NCBI RefSeq assembly: GCF_025465935.1
Contig: NZ_JANLNV010000085.1
Coordinates: 62,001 to 126,000, forward strand
Direction: 5' to 3'
Source of the DNA: Pseudomonas sp. 7P_10.2_Bac1
GTDB lineage: Bacteria > Pseudomonadota > Gammaproteobacteria > Pseudomonadales > Pseudomonadaceae
DNA length: 64,000 bases
The stretch's first letter is position 1; each line of letters begins with the position of its first letter. Under the pieces are notes generated by a model that worked only from the letters and a program-made list of their open reading frames with translations, searched no databases and was not told the DNA's origin. Positions 7,167-15,852 of the stretch are shown here, one piece after another. Both the position numbers and the translations under genes were made by a program.

Positions 7167-8441
7167 TTAAATAATCGGCTCATCACCTTTCTTCTTTTTC
7201 CAGGTGTCATTGCCCGGCAGGATCAGGTTCAGCGCTATCGCGACGATGGCGCACAACGCGATGCCTTTAAGGCCGAAGTCTTCCGGGCCCATCCCTGTGC
7301 CGATCAGCACGCCGCCAATCCCGAAGACCAGCGTGACCGAGACAATCACCAGGTTGCGCGCTTCGCTCAGGTCGACCTGATGGCGGATCAGGGTGTTCAT
7401 CCCCACTGCCGCAATCGAACCGAACAGCAGGCACAAGATCCCACCCATCACGGGTACCGGGATGCTTTGCAGCAATGCGCCGAACTTGCCGATAAACGCC
7501 AGACTGATGGCAAAAATTGCCGCCCAGGTCATGATTTTCGGGTTGTAGCTCTTGGTCAGCATCACCGCGCCCGTCACTTCGGCGTAGGTGGTATTCGGTG
7601 GGCCACCCAACATCCCGGCAGCGGTAGTCGCCAGGCCGTCACCGAACAGTGTGCGGTGCAGCCCCGGGTTTTTCAGGTAGTCGCGTCCGGTCACGCTGCC
7701 AACCGCAATCACGCCGCCAATGTGTTCAATGGCCGGGGCCAAAGCCACGGGGACGATAAACAGAATCGCCTGCCAGTTGAACTCGGGCGCGGTGAAGTGC
7801 GGCAGGGCCAGCCATGGGGCTGCGGCGATTTTAGCGGTGTCGACGACACCGAAGTAAAACGACATCGCAAAACCAACCAGCACACCGGCAATGATCGGCA
7901 CCAACCGGAAGAGGCCTTTGCCAAATACGGCCACGATCAAGGTGGTCAGCAGCGCTGGCATCGAGATCATCATGGCAGTCTGGTAATGCAGCAGTTCGGT
8001 GCCATCTTCAGCGCGGCCCATGGCCATGTGCGCAGCAATCGGCGCCATTGCCAGGCCGATGGAGATAATCACCGGGCCAATCACCACAGGGGGTAACAAA
8101 CGATCAATAAAACCGGTGCCTTTAAGCTTTACCGCGAAACCGAGAAAGGTGTACACGAAACCGGCTGCCATCACGCCGCCCATGGTCGCGGCCAGGCCGA
8201 ACTGGCCCTTGGCGAGAATGATCGGGGTAATGAAAGCGAAACTCGAAGCCAGAAAGACCGGCACCTGGCGGCGCGTCACCATCTGGAACAGCAGAGTTCC
8301 GAGACCCGCCGTGAACAGCGCAACGTTAGGGTCCAGGCCAGTAATCAAAGGCATCAGTACCAACGCGCCGAAAGCCACGAACAGCATCTGTGCGCCAGAG
8401 AGGATCTGGCGCCAGAGCGGGTCGTTGAACTCGTCCTGCAT
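7167..8441 (-). CDS. uraA: Uracil permease, NCS2 family
   Basis: This 424-residue inner-membrane symporter imports uracil. It has many hydrophobic segments and NCS2 signatures: SSFAFITPI in the N-terminal third, the substrate-site segment ALAPAIEHIGG near residue 240, and GDGLATTAAGMLGGPPNTTYAEVTGA near residue 280. The start MQDEFNDPLWR at 8441 is chosen because an upstream ATG would run through the upp gene and add residues unlike the family. It begins 4 bases after the stop of upp, so uptake and salvage of uracil are co-transcribed. Confidence 0.95.
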   Translation of the reverse strand: MQDEFNDPLWRQILSGAQMLFVAFGALVLMPLITGLDPNVALFTAGLGTLLFQMVTRRQVPVFLASSFAFITPIILAKGQFGLAATMGGVMAAGFVYTFLGFAVKLKGTGFIDRLLPPVVIGPVIISIGLAMAPIAAHMAMGRAEDGTELLHYQTAMMISMPALLTTLIVAVFGKGLFRLVPIIAGVLVGFAMSFYFGVVDTAKIAAAPWLALPHFTAPEFNWQAILFIVPVALAPAIEHIGGVIAVGSVTGRDYLKNPGLHRTLFGDGLATTAAGMLGGPPNTTYAEVTGAVMLTKSYNPKIMTWAAIFAISLAFIGKFGALLQSIPVPVMGGILCLLFGSIAAVGMNTLIRHQVDLSEARNLVIVSVTLVFGIGGVLIGTGMGPEDFGLKGIALCAIVAIALNLILPGNDTWKKKKGDEPII

Positions 8442-8445
8442 GTTA

Positions 8446-9081
8446 TTAATCCTTTTGCTTGGTGCCGAAGATCTTGTCGCCAGCATCGCCCAAGCCCGGA
8501 ATGATGTAGCCGTGTTCGTCCAGACGGTGATCGATGGACGCGGTGTAGATGGTAACGTCCGGGTGAGCCGCTTCAACTGCTGCAATCCCTTCTGGGGCCG
8601 CAACCAGCACCATGGCGCGGATTTCCTTGCAGCCGGCTTTTTTCAGCAGGTCGATGGTTGCAACCATGGACGAGCCGGTGGCCAGCATCGGGTCGATGAT
8701 CATCGCCAGACGCTCGTCGATCTCCGGTACCAGTTTTTCCAGGTAGGTATGGGCCTGCAGGGTTTCTTCGTTACGGGCAACGCCGACGGCGCTGACTTTC
8801 GCGCCCGGGATCAGGCTCAGCACGCCTTCCAGCATGCCGATACCGGCGCGCAGGATCGGTACGACGGTAATTTTCTTACCGGCAATTTTTTCAACTTGGA
8901 CGGGGCCGCTCCAGCCTGCAATCTCGTAGGTTTCGAGGGTCAGATCGCTGGTGGCTTCATAAGTCAGCAACGCGCCAACTTCCTGGGCGAGCTCCCGGAA
9001 GTTCTTCGTGCTAATGTCTGCGCGGCGCATCAGGCCGAGCTTGTGACGGATCAGCGGATGGCGGATCTCACGGATGGGCAT
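8446..9081 (-). CDS. upp: Uracil phosphoribosyltransferase
   Basis: This 211-residue salvage enzyme converts uracil and PRPP to UMP. The PRPP-binding loop is IIDPMLATGSSMVATI near residues 127-142, and the C-terminal uracil-recognition loop is YIIPGLGDAGDKIFGT. The start MPIREIRHPLIRHKLG at 9081 matches the usual N-terminus; an ATG nine codons upstream gives an atypical extension. It is the first gene of the upp-uraA pair and diverges from hpt over about 170 bases. Confidence 0.97.
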   Translation of the reverse strand: MPIREIRHPLIRHKLGLMRRADISTKNFRELAQEVGALLTYEATSDLTLETYEIAGWSGPVQVEKIAGKKITVVPILRAGIGMLEGVLSLIPGAKVSAVGVARNEETLQAHTYLEKLVPEIDERLAMIIDPMLATGSSMVATIDLLKKAGCKEIRAMVLVAAPEGIAAVEAAHPDVTIYTASIDHRLDEHGYIIPGLGDAGDKIFGTKQKD

Positions 9082-9248
9082 AAGTAAAGGCTCCGGTTGG
9101 GCAGGCAAAAAAAGCGGCCTAGATTAATCTAATCCGGGGTGATGTCCTACAAACATTAATCCACGTTAGTCCATAAATGCTTGATCTGAGCCATGCGGGT
9201 GCGTACCTTTGCCCGCTTTTCTGGCACACCACCCCCCTGGAGAACGTC

Positions 9249-9806
9249 ATGTCTGCTGATCTCGAGCATATCCGTCAAGTCATGCGAGAGGCTGACTGCC
9301 TGTACACCGAAGCTGAAGTCGAGGCAGCCATTGCCCGCATCGGCGCGCAGATCACAGCCGATATGGCCGAGACCAATCCAGTGGTTTTCTGTGTGATGAA
9401 CGGCGGCCTGATTTTCGCCGGCAAACTGCTCACTCACCTCAGATTTCCGCTTGAGTCGTCCTACCTGCACGCGACCCGCTACCGCAACCAGACCAGTGGC
9501 GGTGATCTGTTCTGGAAGGCCAAGCCGGAAGTCTCCTTCATGGACCGTCACGTGCTGATCATCGATGACATCCTGGATGAAGGCCACACCCTGAGCGCGA
9601 TCGTCGATTTCTGCAAACACGCAGGCGCCCGTCAGGTTCACACGGCGGTGTTGATCGACAAGGATCACGACCGCAAGGCCAGCCCGGACTTGAAGGCCGA
9701 CTACGCCGGTCTGCCGTGCATTGACCGTTACATTTTCGGTTATGGCATGGATTACAAAGGCTACTGGCGCAACGCTGCCGGGATTTACGCCGTTAAAGGT
9801 CTGTAA
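9249..9806 (+). CDS. hpt: Hypoxanthine-guanine phosphoribosyltransferase
   Basis: This 185-residue cytosolic enzyme salvages hypoxanthine and guanine to IMP and GMP with PRPP. The PRPP loop VLIIDDILDEGHTLSAI lies near residues 100-116. FCVMNGGLIFAGKL near residue 45 and GYGMDYKGYWRN near the C-terminus are typical of the family. The ATG at 9249, preceded by TGGAGAA, starts the usual MSADLEHIRQVM. It diverges from upp, so pyrimidine and purine base salvage genes stand back to back. Confidence 0.95.
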   Translation: MSADLEHIRQVMREADCLYTEAEVEAAIARIGAQITADMAETNPVVFCVMNGGLIFAGKLLTHLRFPLESSYLHATRYRNQTSGGDLFWKAKPEVSFMDRHVLIIDDILDEGHTLSAIVDFCKHAGARQVHTAVLIDKDHDRKASPDLKADYAGLPCIDRYIFGYGMDYKGYWRNAAGIYAVKGL

Positions 9807-9815
9807 ACGCAGGCA

Positions 9816-9841
9816 TGAAGCTTCCTTGCCGGGAAGCTTCA
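9816..9841. terminator. 10-bp perfect hairpin after hpt
   Basis: TGAAGCTTCC at 9816-9825 pairs perfectly with GGAAGCTTCA at 9832-9841 around a 6-base loop. It starts 10 bases after the hpt stop codon. There is no T-run behind it, so it is a weak intrinsic terminator at best and might instead protect the 3' end of the message. Confidence 0.4.
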
Positions 9842-9896
9842 GCCAGCTTCTGGCACATGGATTAGCTACTTAACGACCTCACACGAGCGTGTTTTC

Positions 9897-10838
9897 ATGC
9901 TGGCTATCTTTTTTCTGACACTTTCGATCACCGCTCCGGTATTTGCCATGCTCTTTATGGGCATCGTGTTGAAACGCGTGGGCTGGATCAACGACAACTT
10001 TATCCACACTGCGTCGGCACTGGTGTTCAACGTCACCATGCCGGCGTTGTTGTTTCTGGGGATTGTCCACGCGGACCTGCGCACCGCCATGCAACCCAAG
10101 GTACTGGGCTATTTCACCCTGGCGACACTGGTGTGCTTTGCGCTGGCGTGGGGCTGGGCGATCTGGCGTTGCCCGCGCGAAGACCGCGGGATCTATACCC
10201 AAGGCGCCTTTCGCGGCAACAACGCGGTGGTTGGCCTGGCGTTGGCCGCCAGCATGTATGGCGACTACGGGATTTCGCTGGGCGCGGTGCTCGCCGGTCT
10301 GGTGATCCTGTTGTACAACACCCTGTCGACCATTGTGCTGGCGGTGTACAGCCCGGTGATCAAGTCTGATCCATGGAGTGTCTGCAAAAGTGTGGTGAAA
10401 AACCCGCTGATCATCAGCGTGTTGGTGGCGATCCCGTTTGCGGTGTTCAAGATCAAGCTACCGGACTGGTTGCAGGCCTCGGGAGACTACCTGGCGTCCA
10501 TGACTTTGCCGCTGGCGCTGATCTGCATCGGCGGCACTCTGTCACTGACCTCCCTGCGCCAGAGCGGCAACCTGGCGTTGAGCGCAAGCCTGGTCAAGAT
10601 GATCAGCCTGCCCTTCGTTGCCACGCTGGGGGCCTGGCTGCTGGGTTTTCGCGGGCCTGAACTGGGGACGTTGTTCCTGTACTTCGCCAGCCCGACAGCG
10701 GCGGCCAGCTATGTCATGGCGCGCGCGGCCAACGGCAATCACCAACTGGCCGCCTCGATTATCGTGATTACCACCTTGATGGCGGCAATCACGACCAATA
10801 TCGGGATCTTTGTGTTGCAGTGGGGCGGCTGGATTTAG
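9897..10838 (+). CDS. AEC-family (auxin efflux carrier type) transporter
   Basis: This 313-residue membrane protein has about ten hydrophobic segments arranged in two similar halves, as in the AEC family of carboxylate or amino-acid carriers. Features include FNVTMPALLFLGIV near residue 45, GAFRGNNAVVGLAL near residue 103 and FASPTAAASYVMA near residue 265. The transported compound cannot be told from sequence. The ribosome site is weak. The gene stands alone and ends 2 bases from the convergent PqaA-like gene. Confidence 0.88.
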   Translation: MLAIFFLTLSITAPVFAMLFMGIVLKRVGWINDNFIHTASALVFNVTMPALLFLGIVHADLRTAMQPKVLGYFTLATLVCFALAWGWAIWRCPREDRGIYTQGAFRGNNAVVGLALAASMYGDYGISLGAVLAGLVILLYNTLSTIVLAVYSPVIKSDPWSVCKSVVKNPLIISVLVAIPFAVFKIKLPDWLQASGDYLASMTLPLALICIGGTLSLTSLRQSGNLALSASLVKMISLPFVATLGAWLLGFRGPELGTLFLYFASPTAAASYVMARAANGNHQLAASIIVITTLMAAITTNIGIFVLQWGGWI

Positions 10839-10840
10839 CC

Positions 10841-12325
10841 TCAGGCCGGATCCTGCAGGTTCTTACAGGCAGGCTCGATCTGCTCCGGCATCCAGTCGGG
10901 GTAGGTATCGGGCACGACCTGCACCGGTGTGCTGATCACCATCCCATCGGCCATCGTGGCTTCCAGGTAAGTGGCTCGCCAGCCTTGTTCAGGGACCGGC
11001 AGGTGGAGCTTCACATGCCGAGGATCGCCCGTTATCAGGAGCGCGGGTTCATAGCGAATGCCGCACGGCTGCCTGAAGTCCCGATCCCTTGGGTTGTGAG
11101 CGCTCCACTGTACCCATTTAACCGGCGTTTCGGATGTGCTTATCACGAGTGCCGTGCCGCCCTGCTCGGTCAGGGTTTGAGTGGTCAGTGACGGTAAAGG
11201 GGTTTTGCTTTGCAGTCGGTTGGTGAACGCAACCAGTGACTGTTCAACAAACGCCTTGATCCCGTAATGACTAGCGTTAGGAGCGACGCGAAGCATTTTT
11301 TCGCCCGGTAACGCGTCGAAGAAGAAACGCGCATTGTCGGGCAGGAAAAAGTCGTCGCTGCTGGCGTTAACGATGTATTTGGGGATGCTCAAGCGCTGCG
11401 CGTCAGCGGTGTTGGCGTAGAGCAGCGGGTCTTCTATCTGCATCAGCTTTGCGAAGTTTTCGGTGTCTATTTGCTGGGTGATGCCTTCGTGGTGGTAGGC
11501 ATTGAATGCCAGTGGCCAGCCTTTGCCATAAGCGTTGTAGGTGTGTTTGAGCACACTTTGGGTATTGAGAATGTCGATAACGAACGGCGCAATGGCACTG
11601 ACACGGTCGTCTGTCAGGGCCGCCATCCACACCGCCCAACCTCGTTTGGAGGCGCCAGCGGCAATAAACCTGTCGATTTGCCAAGGCTTGAGCTCGTGTT
11701 GAGCCAGGTCCATCGCTTTAACCAGCGATTGCATCATGGGTACATGCAGCGAGAGAAACGGCCGGGTCTCGGGATATTGCAGAAAAAGTGCCCAGCTATG
11801 GGCCACGCTGTCGTCTTCGCGGCGCGGTACGCCATCATCGCTGTAGGTCAGGTACTGGTTAGGGACATTGCTGACTGAAATAACGATGGTTTTGGTTTGT
11901 GCGGCCACTGCCAACGCCATGTCTTCAGTGAAGTCGGTAGGTGCGGATATGGGTTTTTCAGCGGTAGGGACATTGGTGCCGTTGTTGGCGAACAGTATCG
12001 CCTGGCTTTTAAGGGCTGCTTCTGGGATGTAAATGTCGACCGAGTGGACCCAGTCGGCAGGGCTTGCGTAGCCGTGCCCGGTCCACGCTTGTGATTTCAA
12101 TTGAAAACTGCGTTTCTCAACGCCAGGAAACGCCTGCGACCCTGTGGGTATGTAGTCCAGAGGCTGATCCGCTTCGGCCTGTTTGTAGCAGCTTAGGACT
12201 TTGCTGAAGTCCTTCCCGCTGTTTTCAAAACAGGCCATTGCGCTGACGGAGGGGGAGGCGTGCGTGCAACCGCTGAGCAGTAAAGCTGGCAGCAGCAGTA
12301 CGGCGAGGTTCCTGAATGACGTCAT
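10841..12325 (-). CDS. PqaA-like (PhoPQ-activated pathogenicity-related) lipoprotein
   Basis: This 494-residue protein fits the PhoPQ-activated pathogenicity-related family (PqaA type), predicted alpha/beta hydrolases of unknown substrate. The N-terminus is a lipoprotein signal ending LLLSGC, with Cys20 as the expected lipidation site. The central motif FIAAGASKRGWAVWMAAL carries a nucleophile-elbow-like GASKRGW, and IVNASSDDFFLPDN supplies conserved acidic residues. The C-terminal 100 residues form the family's beta-rich part. It is monocistronic. Whether PhoPQ controls it here cannot be seen. Confidence 0.85.
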   Translation of the reverse strand: MTSFRNLAVLLLPALLLSGCTHASPSVSAMACFENSGKDFSKVLSCYKQAEADQPLDYIPTGSQAFPGVEKRSFQLKSQAWTGHGYASPADWVHSVDIYIPEAALKSQAILFANNGTNVPTAEKPISAPTDFTEDMALAVAAQTKTIVISVSNVPNQYLTYSDDGVPRREDDSVAHSWALFLQYPETRPFLSLHVPMMQSLVKAMDLAQHELKPWQIDRFIAAGASKRGWAVWMAALTDDRVSAIAPFVIDILNTQSVLKHTYNAYGKGWPLAFNAYHHEGITQQIDTENFAKLMQIEDPLLYANTADAQRLSIPKYIVNASSDDFFLPDNARFFFDALPGEKMLRVAPNASHYGIKAFVEQSLVAFTNRLQSKTPLPSLTTQTLTEQGGTALVISTSETPVKWVQWSAHNPRDRDFRQPCGIRYEPALLITGDPRHVKLHLPVPEQGWRATYLEATMADGMVISTPVQVVPDTYPDWMPEQIEPACKNLQDPA

Positions 12326-12430
12326 CGTTATCTCGTTAGAAGGTTCGAGCGCTGATACCGCGCAGAGCGAGCCTTTTTACGTGATTAAACTAATGCGCTC
12401 TGTCAGATGTGTCTGAACTCTTTGTAAGTA

Positions 12431-12811
12431 TCAGGACGGAGAGGGAATATGGGTTTCGATCACTTCCTGTGCCGCCCGAAACGCATCAATCGCCGCCGGT
12501 ACGCCGGCATACACCGCGCAATGCAGCAGCGCTTCGCGAATTTCATCGACTGTGCAGCCGTTGTTCAGCGCACCGCGCACATGGCCTTTGAGCTCTTGCG
12601 GGCACTTGAGCGCGGTGAGGGTGGCGAGCGTGATCAGGCTGCGAGTTTTCAGCGGCAGGCCTTCACGGTTCCACACGCCGCCCCAGGCATGTTCGTTGAC
12701 GAAGTCTTGCAGCGGCTGGGTGAACTCAGTGGCATTGCCGAGTGCGCGGTCGACAAATTCGTCACCCATGACTTGGCGGCGCATTTCGATTCCGGTCTTT
12801 TTAGTGTCCAT
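12431..12811 (-). CDS. Carboxymuconolactone decarboxylase-family protein
   Basis: This 126-residue all-helical protein belongs to the CMD family (PcaC-like length). It contains WNREGLPLKTRSLITLATLTAL in the middle and the conserved HVRGALNNGCTVDEIREALLHCAVYAGVPAAIDAF, with the single Cys and the His used in PcaC-type sites. No other beta-ketoadipate genes are nearby, so it is not safely called pcaC; it could act in another small-molecule or redox role. The start at 12811 (MDTKKTGIEMRRQVMGDEFVD) is preferred over one running into the neighbouring gene. Confidence 0.82.
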   Translation of the reverse strand: MDTKKTGIEMRRQVMGDEFVDRALGNATEFTQPLQDFVNEHAWGGVWNREGLPLKTRSLITLATLTALKCPQELKGHVRGALNNGCTVDEIREALLHCAVYAGVPAAIDAFRAAQEVIETHIPSPS

Positions 12812-12822
12812 CGCAAAACTCC

Positions 12823-13893
12823 TCAGTGTTGTCGTCGCCAGGCACGCAGGGTACTGAACAGCAGAAACACCAGCAGCGCCGGCAAGATGTAAAACAGCAT
12901 CAGGTGTTCGAGCCTGCTCGCCAATGGCATGCCGGTGGTAAACGACACCACGTGGAGCGCATACGCCAGGTACAGCCCCAGGAACAGCAAGCCTTCGGCA
13001 CGCGTGACGCGGTAGCCGGTGTAGAACACCGGCAGGCATAACACGGCGACCCCGAGCATGACCGGCAGGTCGAAGTCCAGGGCGTTGGGCGAGACTGACA
13101 GCGGCTCGGGCGCTATCAGGGCGGTCACGCCGAGGACCCCGAGCAGGTTGAGGACGTTACTGCCAATCACGTTGCCGACGGCGATTTCGCGCTGCCCGCG
13201 AAAGGCCGCGATCAGAGAGGTGGCCAGTTCGGGCAGCGAGGTGCTGACCGCGATGATGGTCAGGCCGATGATGCGTTCGGACAGCCCCAGCTCGGTCGCC
13301 ACGCCGACCGCAGCGCCCAGCAATAGATGCCCGGCAACTCCCAGCAATACCAAGGCGACAAGCATCAGCAGAAGGTTGATTGGCCATGAGGTCGGCGGCT
13401 GCTCGTGGCTGACGTGATGGTGCCCGCTGTGGCGGGACTGACGTAGCAGCAAGCCCAGGTACACCACCAGGCCGGCTAACAGAATGGCGCCATCGAGGCG
13501 ATCAAGTTGCGTGTTACGGGCCAGGGCGAACACCAGCGCGCTGGCGATGATCATCAAGGGAATGTCGAGCCGCACCAATTGGCGCGAGACGCGCAAGGGG
13601 ATAATCAGCGCCGAGAGGCCCAGGGTCACCAGCACATTGAATATGTTGCTGCCAATGACGCTGCCGACGGCGATGTCCGGTGTGTCATTGAAGGCGGCTT
13701 GCAGGCTGACGGTCATCTGCGGGGCGCTGCTGCCGAAGGCAACTACAGTCAGGCCGATCAGGAGTGGGCGCACCTTGAGGTTGGCGGCCATGCGCACCGC
13801 GCAGTGCACCAGCAATTCGGCGCCTGCAATCAGCATGGCGAGACCGCAGAGCAATTGCAGAAGGTTCCACGGTGATAACGCGCTTAAACCCAA
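12823..13893 (-). CDS. Calcium/sodium antiporter (CaCA family, YrbG type)
   Basis: This 356-residue inner-membrane exchanger has the two inverted alpha repeats of the CaCA family. The first is LTVVAFGSSAPQMTVSLQAAF with NDTPDIAVGSVIGSNIFN near residue 70, and the second is LTIIAVSTSLPELATSLIAAF with AVGNVIGSNVLN near residue 215. The first repeat has Gln-Met where many relatives have Pro-Glu. About ten membrane segments are visible. The best start is a TTG at 13893 because an in-frame stop lies at 13903-13905. It is followed after 11 bases by the CMD-family gene. Confidence 0.9.
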   Translation of the reverse strand: MGLSALSPWNLLQLLCGLAMLIAGAELLVHCAVRMAANLKVRPLLIGLTVVAFGSSAPQMTVSLQAAFNDTPDIAVGSVIGSNIFNVLVTLGLSALIIPLRVSRQLVRLDIPLMIIASALVFALARNTQLDRLDGAILLAGLVVYLGLLLRQSRHSGHHHVSHEQPPTSWPINLLLMLVALVLLGVAGHLLLGAAVGVATELGLSERIIGLTIIAVSTSLPELATSLIAAFRGQREIAVGNVIGSNVLNLLGVLGVTALIAPEPLSVSPNALDFDLPVMLGVAVLCLPVFYTGYRVTRAEGLLFLGLYLAYALHVVSFTTGMPLASRLEHLMLFYILPALLVFLLFSTLRAWRRQH

Positions 13894-13914
13894 GATGGTG
13901 ATTCACTCCGTTGA

Positions 13915-14286
13915 TTAGTCGCTCAGGCCTTGAACCCGGACCTTGGTTGTGCCGTCGTTGAGCATACCCAACTGTTGGGCTGCCTGGCGCGAAAGATCGA
14001 TCAGGCGCCCGCGGGTGTGCGGGCCGCGATCATTGATACGGACCACCACCGATCGGTTGTTGCTGAGATTGGTGACCATTACCCGGGAGCCGAACGCCAG
14101 GCTGCGATGGGCGGCAGTGAGGGCATTCTGGTCGAAGGGTTCGCCGCTGGCCGTACGCTTGCCATGGTGGCGAGCGCCGTAATAAGAGGCGACGCCGGTT
14201 TCGTCATAGCCGCGTGGGTCTATGTCATGGCTGGCGCAGCCAGTGAGCAAGCTGAGCAGGGCGCACGCGCCGAGTAGCCGCTTCAT
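13915..14286 (-). CDS. Short RlpA-like septal ring lipoprotein
   Basis: This 123-residue protein has a lipoprotein signal (MKRLLGACALLSLLTGC, Cys17) and a double-psi beta-barrel domain with TGVASYYGARHHGKRTASGE, the ALTAAHRSLAFGSRVMVTNL stretch and VVRINDRGPHTRGRLIDLS. These are hallmarks of RlpA lytic transglycosylases acting on peptidoglycan. It lacks the C-terminal SPOR domain of full-length RlpA, so it may be a paralogue that does not bind denuded septal glycans. The ATG at 14286 is chosen because a longer reading would start inside the repeat at 14316. Confidence 0.88.
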   Translation of the reverse strand: MKRLLGACALLSLLTGCASHDIDPRGYDETGVASYYGARHHGKRTASGEPFDQNALTAAHRSLAFGSRVMVTNLSNNRSVVVRINDRGPHTRGRLIDLSRQAAQQLGMLNDGTTKVRVQGLSD

Positions 14287-14315
14287 GGGGGGAATCCTTT
14301 GTGTGCCACTCATAC

Positions 14316-14384
14316 CTGTAGGAGTGAGCTTGTTTCGCGATCTTTTGATCGTTAAAAGATCGCGAGCCAAGCTCGCTCCTACAG
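14316..14384. repeat. REP-like palindrome, GCGATCTTTTGATC family, copy 2
   Basis: Arms CTGTAGGAGTGAGCTTG and CAAGCTCGCTCCTACAG enclose GCGATCTTTTGATC and AAAAGATCGC. It sits between gatB and the RlpA-like gene, both on the minus strand. Confidence 0.85.
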
Positions 14385-14396
14385 CGAGTGTGCGAT

Positions 14397-15842
14397 TTAG
14401 CCTTCGAGCTTGCTCTTGAGCAGTTCGTTGACCTGTTGCGGGTTGGCTTTGCCTTTGGACGCTTTCATCGCCTGACCCACGAAGAAGCCAAACATTTTGC
14501 CGCGTTTGGCTTCGTCAGCCGCGCGGTACTGTTCAACTTGCTCGGCGTTGGCCGCCAGCACTTCATCCAGCACCTTTTCAATGGCGCCGCTGTCGGTCAC
14601 TTGCTTGAGGCCTTGCTGGTCGATGACTTCATCGGCAGTACCTTCGCCTTTGGCCATTGCTTCAAACACCACTTTGGCGATTTTGCCGGAGATGGTGTTG
14701 TCCTTGATACGCAGCAACATGCCGCCCAGCAACTCGGCGCTGACTGGCGATTGGTCGATGTCCAGGCCCTGCTTGTTGAGCAGGCTGCCCAGTTCAACCA
14801 TGACCCAGTTGGCCGCCAGCTTGGCGTCGCCGCTGATGCTCACGACTTGCTCAAAGTAGTCCGCCTGTTCGCGGCTCGATGCCAGCACGCTGGCGTCGTA
14901 GGCCGACAGGCCGAACTGCGACTGGAAGCGCTCGCGTTTTTGTGGCGGCAACTCCGGCAGGGTGGCACGTACGTCCGAGATGAACGAATCTTCGATTACC
15001 ACAGGCAGCAGGTCAGGATCGGGGAAGTAACGGTAGTCGTTGGCTTCCTCTTTGCTGCGCATGGCGCGGGTTTCGTCTTTGTTCGGATCGTACAGGCGCG
15101 TTTGCTGAACGACTTTGCCGCCGTCTTCGATCAGTTCGATCTGGCGCTGGACTTCGCTGTTGATCGCTTTCTCGATGAAGCGGAACGAGTTGACGTTCTT
15201 GATCTCGCAGCGGGTGCCGAACTCGGCCTGGCCGACCGGACGTACCGACACGTTGCAGTCGCAACGCAGCGAGCCTTCAGCCATGTTGCCATCGCAGATG
15301 CCCAGGTAGCGCACCAGCGCATGGATGGCCTTGACGTAGGCCACGGCTTCTTTGGCGCTGCGCATGTCGGGTTCGGAAACGATTTCCAGCAGCGGCGTGC
15401 CGGCACGGTTCAGGTCGATGCCGGTGGAGCCGCTGAAGTCTTCGTGCAGGCTTTTGCCGGCATCTTCTTCCAGGTGCGCACGGGTAATGCCTACACGTTT
15501 GACGGTGCCGTCTTCCAGGGTGATGTCCAAATGGCCTTTGCCGACAATCGGCAGTTCCATCTGGCTGATCTGATAGCCCTTGGGCAGGTCCGGGTAGAAG
15601 TAGTTTTTGCGCGCGAAGACGTTGTGCTGACCGATTTCAGCATCTACGGCGATGCCGAACATCACGGCCATGCGCACGGCTTCTTGGTTGAGTACCGGCA
15701 AGACACCCGGCATGCCCAGGTCCACCAGGCTGGCCTGGGTATTGGGCTCGGCGCCGAACGTGGTGGAGCTGCCGGAGAAAATCTTCGATTGGGTGGCGAG
15801 CTGGGAGTGAATTTCCAGCCCGATCACAACTTCCCATTGCAT
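14397..15842 (-). CDS. gatB: Asp-tRNA(Asn)/Glu-tRNA(Gln) amidotransferase subunit B
   Basis: This 481-residue subunit binds the misacylated tRNA and activates its Glu or Asp side chain with ATP in the GatCAB complex. It starts MQWEVVIGLEIHSQL, contains GMPGVLPVLNQEAVRMA near residue 45 and the ADYFEQV tail-body region, and ends in the YqeY-like helical domain (QVNELLKSKLEG). It is the last gene of gatC-gatA-gatB, 10 bases behind gatA. Length is normal. Confidence 0.98.
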   Translation of the reverse strand: MQWEVVIGLEIHSQLATQSKIFSGSSTTFGAEPNTQASLVDLGMPGVLPVLNQEAVRMAVMFGIAVDAEIGQHNVFARKNYFYPDLPKGYQISQMELPIVGKGHLDITLEDGTVKRVGITRAHLEEDAGKSLHEDFSGSTGIDLNRAGTPLLEIVSEPDMRSAKEAVAYVKAIHALVRYLGICDGNMAEGSLRCDCNVSVRPVGQAEFGTRCEIKNVNSFRFIEKAINSEVQRQIELIEDGGKVVQQTRLYDPNKDETRAMRSKEEANDYRYFPDPDLLPVVIEDSFISDVRATLPELPPQKRERFQSQFGLSAYDASVLASSREQADYFEQVVSISGDAKLAANWVMVELGSLLNKQGLDIDQSPVSAELLGGMLLRIKDNTISGKIAKVVFEAMAKGEGTADEVIDQQGLKQVTDSGAIEKVLDEVLAANAEQVEQYRAADEAKRGKMFGFFVGQAMKASKGKANPQQVNELLKSKLEG

Positions 15843-15852
15843 ATGTTTATCC

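Noticed and set aside
8442..8603. Longer uraA reading starting inside upp
   Set aside because: The 54 extra residues are the antisense-frame shadow of upp and lack any membrane or family character; MQDEFNDPLWR is the usual start.
14287..14370. Longer RlpA-like reading beginning at 14370
   Set aside because: It would start within the palindromic repeat and place residues ahead of a clear lipoprotein signal.
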